Shown here in pieces: positions 48,492 to 55,053 of a stretch of 55,352 nt of DNA. Source of the stretch: a virus; the IMG/VR virus record IMGVR_UViG_3300015360_002570, positions 1-55,352 of that record. One strand, written 5' to 3'. The position numbers and the translations under genes were made by a program. The number at the start of each line of letters is the position of its first letter. Position 1 is the first letter of the stretch. The notes beneath the pieces were generated by a model. It made no database searches. It was given only the letters and a program-made list of their open reading frames with translations, and had not been told where the DNA came from.

Positions 48492-49643
48492 TCAGGGCGG
48501 GGGTGTGGGGCGGGCGACGCAGAGTATCTCACGTTCGCAGATGAGGTAGCCGAGGTTGGTTTCGGTGTCCCGTACGAAGTGCAGGGGGCCGTCCTGTTTG
48601 GCGATGATGCCTTGGCGTGTTTTGTTCCCGTGCTGGAAACAGACGAGCTCGCCGATTTTCACGGCAGCAATGGCGTTGCTGTCGTAGTCCCACATATCAG
48701 GGCGGGCTTGTTGAGCATCACGCAGAGGTGGGTGAGGTGGAGAAGGGACTGGGGGTGCGATCAAAATCTTGGAGACGATTTGGGAACCTGGCACAATGGT
48801 GAGAGGGTCTTCGATGGCCCACAGCCCCGCGAAGGGTCCGACCTGAATCTGATGCTTGATGGTTCCTTCCACGGAACCCACACCAGGGGGCGTGGTGACA
48901 AAGCGGACACGGTCGCCCTTGTGGAGAAGGTCGTCCCACGAGGAACTGGAGAAGGGAGTGTCGGTGCGGTGGTGGGTAAGGAACTGGTTTCGGGGAACGA
49001 TACAGGCGAAGTCGTTGGTGCGGACGTTCCAGAAGAGGAGGGCGATGGCTTGGTTGAGAACAGGGCTGATGAGGCGACCGTGTTCGATGCGATTGTCCGG
49101 TCCCATGAAAGAGATTTCGTCTCCTGGCAGCGGCACCAGCTTAAGTGCAGGCGAGGGCGCGGACACCTTGCGGCGTTCATAGCGGCCTTGGGCGGCGTAC
49201 CCCAGCTTGGGTGCAGGCGAGGGCGCGGACTGCTCTGAGGGATGGGCGGGGACCGGCGCCGGAGTCCAAGACGGGAGGGGGGGTAGGGCGCTCTTCTTTT
49301 CCATGTGGCGGAGGAGAAGAAGGGTTGAGTAGCCCCAGAGGTCCAGGACGGTGTCGCGGGTGCGCTCGTCCGAGAGGTCGGCCACGCCCTTCACGATGGA
49401 GTTGTAGAGGCGGGTGATCTTGTCCATCAGGCGGACGAACATGCCCATCTCGGTGCTGATGTCGCCGCGTGTGAAGTCTTCGATGACGAAGAAGTTCTGG
49501 AAGACGCTATGGATGCCGTAGCCCTTGTTCTTGGCTTCGACGAGGGGGACGATCTCGGCGGCGAGCGAGCGGAGGAGAGCGAGAAGGTCCTCGCGGGTGG
49601 CGGCGCGGACGGAAGGAGGGAGCTGGGTGGGGGGTGGGGTCAT
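48492..49643 (-). CDS. DUF1599-like (nucleotide modification associated) protein
   Basis: 383 residues. The N-terminal 115 residues have VEAKNKGYGIHSVFQNFFVI, GMFVRLMDKITRLYNSIV and ERTRDTVLDLWGYSTLLLL, the pattern of the nucleotide-modification-associated domain 1 (DUF1599), found near base-modification genes. A Pro/Ala linker with a repeated APSPA-KL phrase follows, then a beta-rich C-terminal half with three similar strands sets (GDEISFMGPDNRIEHGRLIS; GDRVRFVTTPPGVGSVEGTI; GELVCFQHGNKTRQGIIAKQ) that look like small SH3-like repeats. Role probably in nucleotide pools or DNA binding. Confidence 0.75.
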   Translation of the reverse strand: MTPPPTQLPPSVRAATREDLLALLRSLAAEIVPLVEAKNKGYGIHSVFQNFFVIEDFTRGDISTEMGMFVRLMDKITRLYNSIVKGVADLSDERTRDTVLDLWGYSTLLLLRHMEKKSALPPLPSWTPAPVPAHPSEQSAPSPAPKLGYAAQGRYERRKVSAPSPALKLVPLPGDEISFMGPDNRIEHGRLISPVLNQAIALLFWNVRTNDFACIVPRNQFLTHHRTDTPFSSSSWDDLLHKGDRVRFVTTPPGVGSVEGTIKHQIQVGPFAGLWAIEDPLTIVPGSQIVSKILIAPPVPSPPHPPLRDAQQARPDMWDYDSNAIAAVKIGELVCFQHGNKTRQGIIAKQDGPLHFVRDTETNLGYLICEREILCVARPTPPP

Positions 49644-50041
49644 GGCGGGGTGTGTTCGAGGTTGACGTGAAGGACGGGCAGGTCGCCGGGGAGGGGTGTG
49701 AAGAGAGTGTAGTCGAGACGCCGGGGCGGAACCAGGAGGTTCGCTTGATACCGTGAGGAGAGAAGGGCCAGGTTGGGGTTGGAGAGGTGGATGCGGAGGA
49801 TGGAGACGGCGCCCGACTTGAGCAGCAGAATGTCGATGGAGCAGAGGGGGAAGCCCCCGGATGGTTCCTTCTGGGAGAGGAGCAGGGGAAGCAGGAAGGA
49901 GGTGGGGCTCGGGCGCGAGAGGATGTAGCCACAGAGGTTGCCGGTGGGTTGGAGAGGGGAGAGGCGGAAGTCGGGCCGGGTGAAGACCAGATCAATGGGG
50001 CCGACACAGCGACGCGGTCGGACCAGTGTGCAGGTGGGCAT
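49640..50041 (-). CDS. Hypothetical protein, 133 aa, starting at a terminator
   Basis: Not recognised. It reads as a beta-rich protein (CVGPIDLVFTRPDFRLSPLQ; FPLCSIDILLLKSGAVSILR; PNLALLSSRYQANLLVPPRR; LDYTLFTPLPGDLPVLHVNL). The ATG directly follows the U-tract of a terminator hairpin, as at 5472. The stop overlaps the next ATG. Confidence 0.65.
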   Translation of the reverse strand: MPTCTLVRPRRCVGPIDLVFTRPDFRLSPLQPTGNLCGYILSRPSPTSFLLPLLLSQKEPSGGFPLCSIDILLLKSGAVSILRIHLSNPNLALLSSRYQANLLVPPRRLDYTLFTPLPGDLPVLHVNLEHTPP

Positions 50042-50078
50042 AAAAAGAGCCAGGGGGCCGGTTGGGCCGTCCTGGCTC
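50042..50078 (-). terminator. Intrinsic terminator abutting a start codon
   Basis: GAGCCAGG/CCTGGCTC stem, then TTTTT, then ATG of the 50041 gene. It ends the 50741-50163 gene. Confidence 0.8.
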
Positions 50079-50162
50079 CGGGACGGGAGAGGGGGTTCCC
50101 GAAATGTAGGCAGAGATTAAAGGGAGATGAAGGGAAGATGAAGACCCTCAGAGAGATTCTTG

Positions 50163-50741
50163 TTATGGGACGGGAGCAGCCGACAGGTTGGCGACCAGGC
50201 TCTCGGAGCAGTAGGGCTTGTCCTTGTCCTTTGGGTTTTCCCGTTTGCTGACTTTGATCTGGACGGTAAGGGCCGAGGACGAGTTTTCGATGCGGTTTTT
50301 GAGGTTCTGGGCCGACCCCAAAACGTTCTGTTTGACCTCTTCGGCGGCCTTGTTGAGCATCACGCAGAGGTGGGTGAGGAAGCGGTTGGCCGCGATCTCG
50401 ATGCGCTGCACCTGATTGTGGGGGGCATCGGCGGGAACGGGCAGGAGTTGGAATCGCTCGCCCATGAACTCGTAGGAAGTGCCTTCCTTGAAGTCGGGGT
50501 CGTCTTTGGAGACGATACGGTTGTAGACGAAGAAGCAGTCGATACAGGGTGCTTTGCTCTCAACGTTCTGGCCGTTCTTGAACTTGAACTCGCCGGGCTT
50601 GAGAACCATGTTAACCACATCGCAGACGTGGGTGCCCTCCGGGGGCCACATGTTCGAGTTGACAGTGGCCTTCTGGAACTGGCCGTTGAAGGCGTTGAAG
50701 AGGGAAGCGACGGTGGGGTCGAGGGGGGCGACTTGGGTCAT
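50163..50741 (-). CDS. Putative ssDNA-binding protein, 192 aa
   Basis: A soluble protein with an N-terminal helical part, then strands (GTHVCDVVNMVLKPGEFKFK; PCIDCFFVYNRIVSKDDPDF; SYEFMGERFQLLPVPADAP) and a helical C-terminal part (NRFLTHLCVMLNKAAEEVKQ). It is transcribed directly after the Sak4-like ATPase gene, where a partner such as a single-strand binding protein (DUF669-like) usually lies. The assignment rests mainly on context. Confidence 0.6.
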   Translation of the reverse strand: MTQVAPLDPTVASLFNAFNGQFQKATVNSNMWPPEGTHVCDVVNMVLKPGEFKFKNGQNVESKAPCIDCFFVYNRIVSKDDPDFKEGTSYEFMGERFQLLPVPADAPHNQVQRIEIAANRFLTHLCVMLNKAAEEVKQNVLGSAQNLKNRIENSSSALTVQIKVSKRENPKDKDKPYCSESLVANLSAAPVP

Positions 50742-50814
50742 GGGAACGCGGCTCCGAAGGAAAAAGAAAAGGAAAAGAATGGAGAGAAAGAGGGAAGAGG
50801 GACGCGGTGCGAGG

Positions 50815-51777
50815 TCAGGGTGCGGGAACGACAGTGGACAGGTCGGGAGAGGGGGTCATGGCGACGACGACGGCGGCGGCGTAGGAGGACTCGAAGGCGG
50901 CCCAGCCGTCGGCCTTGGGGATTTCGGTGGGGCTGAACTGCGTGCGGCCCCCGGAAATCTTCGAGAACATGGGGGTGTCAACGGAGAGGAAGCGGCAGTC
51001 GGCGTTGTAGGACTCGGGTACCTCGAAGTAGGTGGTAACGCCGGAGACGGTGCGGGAACGACGGTTGACGCGGGAGCGGGGTACGAGGCGACGGTCCATG
51101 ATGGCGACAAACTCCATCAGGGGATAGAGGCGTTTCCAGAGGCCCGCGGACGCGGAGAGCGAAGGCTCGACCTTGAGTTCGTTCTCGCCCACAGCCACCG
51201 TGTCGTTCAGGACGTGGATGGCGGTGTATACGCCGTAGCCCGCGTTGTAGAGGGTGTTGATGGTGGAGACTACGAGAGAGAAAAGGGTGTCGTAGGCGGC
51301 GGGTCCGTGCAGTTGCTTCCAGTCGGTGCAGGGAGAGGCGGAAATGCGGAGGTCTTGGGCGTGGGCTGTGATCCAGGGCTGGAGCAGGCCGATCCACGTG
51401 GTCAGGGAGTCGAAGAAGATGATGCGGGGGCGGGGAGCGTTGGTACGGGCAAGGAAGAGGAGGGTGTCGATCTTGGACTGGCAAAGGTCCCAGGAGAGGA
51501 GGCCAGGGCCGTTGTCGAGAAGGCAGGCACCGGAGGCGTCCACAACCGGCCACATCACGGCGCGGGGCGAGGGGGATGTGGTGGATGAAAGGTCGAAGTT
51601 GAAGATGAAGCCGTCGCGGCAGGACTGGAAGAGGCAGGACTTGCCGACCTTGGGGAAGGAGGCGATCACGGCGCGGCATCGGTCGGCGGGCGCGATGGAG
51701 TGCCCGGTGAATCCGCCGAGTCCGGCGTAGCGGGCTGAACGGACTCGACCGAACTCAACGGTTTGCTCTGTGGACAT
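50815..51777 (-). CDS. Sak4-like RecA-fold ATPase
   Basis: 320 residues. Walker A is ASFPKVGKSCLF (39-50) and Walker B IIFFDSLTTW (119-128), the pattern of AAA_24/Sak4 proteins that act with a single-strand binding protein in phage recombination. Later strands (YGVYTAIHVLNDTVAVGENE; KRLYPLMEFVAIMDRRLV) complete the core. Neighbours (Cas4-like nuclease, possible ssDNA-binding protein) support a recombination module. Confidence 0.82.
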   Translation of the reverse strand: MSTEQTVEFGRVRSARYAGLGGFTGHSIAPADRCRAVIASFPKVGKSCLFQSCRDGFIFNFDLSSTTSPSPRAVMWPVVDASGACLLDNGPGLLSWDLCQSKIDTLLFLARTNAPRPRIIFFDSLTTWIGLLQPWITAHAQDLRISASPCTDWKQLHGPAAYDTLFSLVVSTINTLYNAGYGVYTAIHVLNDTVAVGENELKVEPSLSASAGLWKRLYPLMEFVAIMDRRLVPRSRVNRRSRTVSGVTTYFEVPESYNADCRFLSVDTPMFSKISGGRTQFSPTEIPKADGWAAFESSYAAAVVVAMTPSPDLSTVVPAP

Positions 51778-51920
51778 GGGTACTCACTGCGCCCGGCGGC
51801 GCGTAAAAGGGCATCGGCGATCTCGGCGAGGGCCGCCTGGATGGTGCCGGGGGCGGACGCCGGAAAGCGCTGGGTGGTGATGATGTCTGCCGCAATCGAG
51901 GCGGCAGTATAAGAGGTCAT
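51666..51920 (-). CDS. Hypothetical protein, 84 aa
   Basis: The first 45 residues are a plausible helical protein (TAASIAADIITTQRFPASAP; AALAEIADALLRAAGRSEY). The rest is Pro/Ser-rich and overlaps the ATPase gene by 112 nt out of phase. Start and stop of adjacent genes overlap at both ends. Unknown function. Confidence 0.55.
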   Translation of the reverse strand: MTSYTAASIAADIITTQRFPASAPGTIQAALAEIADALLRAAGRSEYPCPQSKPLSSVESVQPATPDSADSPGTPSRPPTDAAP

Positions 51921-52165
51921 TCGTCGTCTTCTTCCGGCTCTTCGTATTCCTCGTCGTCGTCGTCGTCATCGAGAAAGTCGTCATCATCGTCGTCGTCATC
52001 GTCGTCGTCATCGTCCTCTGCGGGGGGGACATCTGAAATGGGAACAAGGACGTTGCATTCAGAACAGAACCAGCCGGGCGGGGATACGTCGTTGTTGGTG
52101 GGATCGTTGTGGGCCGGTTCCCAGGTGAGGTCGGATTGGCAGGTGGTGTGTCGGGGAGGAGTCAT
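51917..52165 (-). CDS. Poly-Asp protein with a zinc site, 82 aa
   Basis: An N-terminal part with GWFCSECNVLV (CxxC) and a C-terminal half of almost only Asp and Glu (13 Asp in a row near residue 56). Such a tail imitates nucleic acid charge and could bind a basic host or phage protein. The ATG stands 2 nt after the 3' end of a tRNA gene, so mature tRNA cleavage would leave it leaderless. Confidence 0.65.
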   Translation of the reverse strand: MTPPRHTTCQSDLTWEPAHNDPTNNDVSPPGWFCSECNVLVPISDVPPAEDDDDDDDDDDDDDFLDDDDDDEEYEEPEEDDE

Positions 52166-52167
52166 AA

Positions 52168-52241
52168 GGGAAAGGGTGGGACTTGAACCCACGACATCCG
52201 ACTTAGAAGGTCGGCGCTCTAGCCAACTGAGCTACCTTTCC
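52168..52241 (-). tRNA. tRNA-Arg (TCT)
   Basis: A complete cloverleaf: acceptor GGAAAGG/CCTTTCC, D arm AGCTCAGTTGGCTAGAGC, anticodon arm CCGAC-CTTCTAA-GTCGG, T arm GTGGG-TTCAAGT-CCCAC. Anticodon TCT reads AGA (and AGG by wobble). No CCA is encoded. AGG is common in the 32-46.8 kb genes. Confidence 0.93.
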
Positions 52242-52271
52242 GAAGGAAGGAATCGCGTCCGGTCAAAAGGC

Positions 52272-52320
52272 CCCCTCTCCCGTGGAACGCATCCTTCGTT
52301 TCAAGACGCGGGAGAGGGGA
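52272..52320. repeat. Inverted pair of the GGGAGAGGGG motif between tRNAs
   Basis: CCCCTCTCCCG (52273-52283) and CGGGAGAGGGG (52309-52319) form an 11-bp stem with a 25-nt loop, located between the two tRNA genes. Confidence 0.7.
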
Positions 52321-52325
52321 TAAAA

Positions 52326-52419
52326 AGCCAGAGATGGGACTCGAACCCATGACTTCCGACGGGCCACCCGACCGAAGTTAGGAGGGACCGTCGGCTCGCT
52401 GCCGCTGCGCTACTCTGGC
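52326..52419 (-). tRNA. Abnormal tRNA with enlarged anticodon arm (possibly Arg CCT)
   Basis: Acceptor GCCAGAG/CTCTGGC, a D arm (GCGC...GCGA), T arm ATGGG-TTCGAGT-CCCAT and variable loop AAGTC are normal. Between the anticodon-stem halves CCGAC and GTCGG stand 29 nt instead of 7, containing CTCCTAA (a CCT anticodon loop) and an inner near-helix. I found no 5-7-5 arm. It may contain a 22-nt insertion or be degenerate. Confidence 0.6.
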
Positions 52420-52495
52420 TCCCGCGTGCGAAGCCTGGGCCGGGTAAGGGCGGCAGGGTGTTCTTCACAGAGGCAGGACAAGGCGGGGAGGGGGG

Positions 52496-53017
52496 TTAGC
52501 CCCTGATGTTTACGGTGGGGATGGGGTTGTTGGCGAAGTCGGCGGACGTCACGGCGGCGATCCCGCCGTCAAGGGCCGTGTTGCGGGGAGGCGTGGGACG
52601 GAAGACGCCGGGCGGCTCGGGCGGGAGAGAGGTGATGCCGATGAGGTCTTGGCCATAGAGATCGTGCGTTCCCTGGATGGGGGCGGGCGGAGCCTGGGGC
52701 ACGGGGTCTTCGATGCGGATGAGGGGCTTGTCGCCGAAGAGGGCGCCGAAGCCGATCTTGGAGAGGAAGGCCATGAGGCGGCTAGCCGGAAGTTCGGAAC
52801 CGTACTTCTCCTTGAACTTCTGAATGAGGTGGGAGCGGTTTCGGACGCCCTCGCGGAGGATGCCGGCGATCCGGGGCTTGAGGACGGACTGGAGGATTTC
52901 TTCCTCGAAGGGTTCGGTCCAGTGCATCTGCTTCTTCTTGGCCTTGGAAGCGGCGATGGAGAGGGAGGGGTCGGAGGGGGCGTCGTCGGGGTCGATGTCG
53001 ATGGAACTGGAACTCAT
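52496..53017 (-). CDS. Putative winged-helix-like protein, 173 aa
   Basis: Not recognised with certainty. The N-terminus is acidic and disordered; the centre (KKKQMHWTEPFEEEILQSVL; RIAGILREGVRNRSHLIQKF; ELPASRLMAFLSKIGFGALF) looks like a helical DNA-binding domain similar in pattern to phage transcription or replication accessories. The C-terminus is Pro-rich. It lies between the tRNAs and the Cas4-like nuclease gene. Confidence 0.65.
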   Translation of the reverse strand: MSSSSIDIDPDDAPSDPSLSIAASKAKKKQMHWTEPFEEEILQSVLKPRIAGILREGVRNRSHLIQKFKEKYGSELPASRLMAFLSKIGFGALFGDKPLIRIEDPVPQAPPAPIQGTHDLYGQDLIGITSLPPEPPGVFRPTPPRNTALDGGIAAVTSADFANNPIPTVNIRG

Positions 53018-53020
53018 GGG

Positions 53021-54292
53021 TCAGGGGTCCTTGATGGTGTCGGGGTGGGGAACAGGGTCTGAGGGAAGACGGGGGATCAGGTTGTGGGCCGAGATCAGGT
53101 TGTGCCACTCGGAGAGTGGGTTGAGCATGAAGTCGGCCCAGGGAGTCAGGTCGCCGTGAGAGAAGGCTTTGGCGGGATTCGAGAGGAAGTTGGAGGGGTG
53201 AGGATCACGGGTGGCGAGGTCGGACAGGTACTTCAGACGCGAATGGTAGGAGAGAAGGCCCGACGGGTCAAGCACACGGGAGAGGGGGGAACAGGAAATG
53301 TTGACGGGAGGTTCGGTGCGGGTCTCGGCAAGGTGGGTGTATTCCTCGGTGGCGAGAGCCCAGTTGGTGATGCGGCGGCAGTAGTTGGAGAGGGTGGGCT
53401 CGCCGAAGTATTCGTACTCGGTGCGCTCGATCCCCTTGTTCTTGCCGCGGGTGGGCGTGATGGTGACGGCGCGCTTGTCGCGGTCCCTGTAGCCGAAGAT
53501 GAGGTTGGGCTTCTGGAAGATGACGTGGACCATGCCATAAACGCCTTCGCAGGCACGCCCGTCGAGAAGGGAGTAGAGGCCGGTCCTGGTTTCGGTTTGG
53601 AAATCGCGGGCGGCGGTGTCGAGGTAGAGTTGAGTCTGGAACTCGACGGGGCAGATCGACATACGGACCAAGGGAAGTAAGCCGGTCGTCTTGTAGTCGA
53701 GGAGCCAGATGGTGTGGTGTTCGCGGTGGTAGAGGACCGCATCTATAAGGATGACGACGGGGTGGCCGGTGGGCGTGAGGCCGCGGACCTCGAACTCCTG
53801 GGCGAGAACGTCGAACTTGGAGGAGAGCCAGGATCGCCATGTTGGGGCGGCCTCCCCTAATCGACGGACTGGTAGGCCCGGACGGGAGAGGGGGACGCGG
53901 GCGGAGACGGTATAGCAGGCGAGGGCGGTGAGCGCCTCCTCTTCTTCGCGGCCCAGAATGCAGGCGAGACCGGGGGGCTGGATGCCGCGGTTTTTGGCGA
54001 TGGTGGTGAGTTCGGCCTGGCGGGCGCGGAGGAGGGAGAGGTAGGCGTCGGTGTGGCCGACGATTTCGGGATGCTGGTCGGGCGTGAGAAAGGTGTCGAG
54101 CTGGGCGGCGCGGTGGAACCACGAGCCGTGGGAGAGAACGCGGGACCAGGAGAGGGCGTTGTAAAGGCCCAGGCGCTGGGTGAGGTAGTAAATGAAGGGG
54201 TCGGAGAGGGCGACCGAATAGTGAGAAGAGCGGATGGGCGGAGAGGTGGCGCGGAGCCCCATCTTTTCGAGGAGGAAGGTGTCTGAGTGCAT
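53021..54292 (-). CDS. Cas4/RecB-like PD-(D/E)XK nuclease
   Basis: 423 residues. The nuclease core is visible as E166 (LAQEFEV), D184 (VVILIDAVLYHRE) and D199-Y-K201 (IWLLDYKTTG), followed by the helical QTQLYLDTAARDF with the usual Gln/Tyr. N-terminal helices (SDPFIYYLTQRLGL) and the C-terminal region (KPNLIFGYRDRDKRAVTI; SNYCRRITNWALATEEY) complete it; a Cas4-type Fe-S cysteine set is not evident. It should process DNA ends for recombination with the Sak4-like ATPase. ATG 54292 has AAGG nearby. Confidence 0.85.
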   Translation of the reverse strand: MHSDTFLLEKMGLRATSPPIRSSHYSVALSDPFIYYLTQRLGLYNALSWSRVLSHGSWFHRAAQLDTFLTPDQHPEIVGHTDAYLSLLRARQAELTTIAKNRGIQPPGLACILGREEEEALTALACYTVSARVPLSRPGLPVRRLGEAAPTWRSWLSSKFDVLAQEFEVRGLTPTGHPVVILIDAVLYHREHHTIWLLDYKTTGLLPLVRMSICPVEFQTQLYLDTAARDFQTETRTGLYSLLDGRACEGVYGMVHVIFQKPNLIFGYRDRDKRAVTITPTRGKNKGIERTEYEYFGEPTLSNYCRRITNWALATEEYTHLAETRTEPPVNISCSPLSRVLDPSGLLSYHSRLKYLSDLATRDPHPSNFLSNPAKAFSHGDLTPWADFMLNPLSEWHNLISAHNLIPRLPSDPVPHPDTIKDP

Positions 54293-54308
54293 AAGACCTT
54301 GGGGTGAA

Positions 54309-54346
54309 GAGGTGCGGACGCGACGCGAACGCGGCGTCCGCACCTC
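54309..54346 (-). terminator. Strong hairpin before the nuclease gene
   Basis: A perfect 13-bp stem (GAGGTGCGGACGC/GCGTCCGCACCTC). There is no T-run, so it may be a pause, attenuator or processing site between the small membrane protein and the nuclease. Confidence 0.55.
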
Positions 54347-54349
54347 GAC

Positions 54350-54457
54350 TCACGGACGGGGTGGGGTGGAGGTGCGGCCTTCGTGGCGACCCCAGAAGTA
54401 GCAGAAGATGCCGCATCCAAAAGCGATGACGAAGGAAAGGAAGAACTCAAGGCACAT
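54350..54457 (-). CDS. Small membrane protein, 35 aa
   Basis: It starts MCLEFFLSFVIAFGCGIFCYFWG, one strong hydrophobic helix, and ends with a basic, Pro-rich tail (RHEGRTSTPPRP). Three Cys lie in the helix. The ribosome site is weak (GGAATACC). It could be a small membrane factor such as a lysis or exclusion peptide; function unknown. Confidence 0.55.
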   Translation of the reverse strand: MCLEFFLSFVIAFGCGIFCYFWGRHEGRTSTPPRP

Positions 54458-54487
54458 GAGGTGGTATTCCAGGGCGGGTGGAGTGGG

Positions 54488-55042
54488 TTAGATGATGCGG
54501 CCAACGGTGAGGTATACGTCGATGGAGGTGACGGTGGTGAGGAGGATGGAGGAGAGGAAGAGGCGGCGTTTGGCGCGTTGGGGGCGAGAGGCGGGAACAG
54601 GGCGCACAACGAGGTCGCCATCGGTGATGGCGAGGGAGGGGGGGAGGGTGAGGGTGGTGACGGGGCCGCGGCCCATGAGATCGACCTTGTTGCCGAGGAC
54701 GGTGCCGGGAGTAGCGTCGGCGGAAGTAGACCTGTAGGTGACGATGGCGTTGTAGGAACCTGTGGTACCGTCCGAAGAGGTGCGGCGGCCCCCCGTGGAG
54801 TTGAAGTAGAGGTCGATGACGCGGGTGACGCCGTCGCCGGGGCCGCCGGGACCGTCAACGGATGCGAGCATGAGGCGGAGGGTGCCCGAACCTTCGACGT
54901 TGGTAGTCACGTCAACGGAGCAGCACTGGGAACCGGCGGAGAAGGGCTGGGGTTCGTCGCCGTCGTCGATGGGAATCTCGAAGGCGGCGGCGAGGCTGCC
55001 GAGGGCGGAGGCGGCGGCGAACGTCATCTTGTAGGTTTGCAT
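54488..55042 (-). CDS. Structural-like protein, 184 aa
   Basis: A beta-rich protein (CCSVDVTTNVEGSGTLRLML; RVIDLYFNSTGGRRTSSDGT; SYNAIVTYRSTSADATPGTV; TTLTLPPSLAITDGDLVVRP) with a hydrophobic C-terminal segment (LFLSSILLTTVTSIDVYLTV). It directly follows the fibre/esterase-like gene, so the two may form one attachment unit. A TATAGT box stands 5 nt before the ATG; there is no ribosome site. Confidence 0.7.
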   Translation of the reverse strand: MQTYKMTFAAASALGSLAAAFEIPIDDGDEPQPFSAGSQCCSVDVTTNVEGSGTLRLMLASVDGPGGPGDGVTRVIDLYFNSTGGRRTSSDGTTGSYNAIVTYRSTSADATPGTVLGNKVDLMGRGPVTTLTLPPSLAITDGDLVVRPVPASRPQRAKRRLFLSSILLTTVTSIDVYLTVGRII

Positions 55043-55053
55043 CCCGCACTATA
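55043..55053 (-). promoter_or_regulatory. TATAGT box 5 nt before ATG (minus strand)
   Basis: TATAGT-GCGGG-ATG on minus, within the palindrome CATCCC-TATAGTGC-GGGATG. It is the only clear minus-strand member of the TANANT set. Confidence 0.5.

Larger units (their letters stand above)
1836..53892. repeat. Dispersed 11-mer GGGAGAGGGGG, about 38 copies
   Basis: Counted by eye on both strands, with starts near 1836, 2710, 3508, 4229, 5020, 5206, 6311, 6833, 7412, 8042, 9439, 17180, 20085, 22484, 22521, 24759, 25250, 25666, 30172, 30886, 31179, 31430, 32662, 34236, 34828, 35012, 36891, 40066, 40381, 42822, 44191, 46688, 46901, 50085, 50844, 52272, 53278 and 53882. Most are extended to (A/C)CGGGAGAGGGGG. 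In genes the motif encodes TGEG or PLSR depending on strand. Confidence 0.85.
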
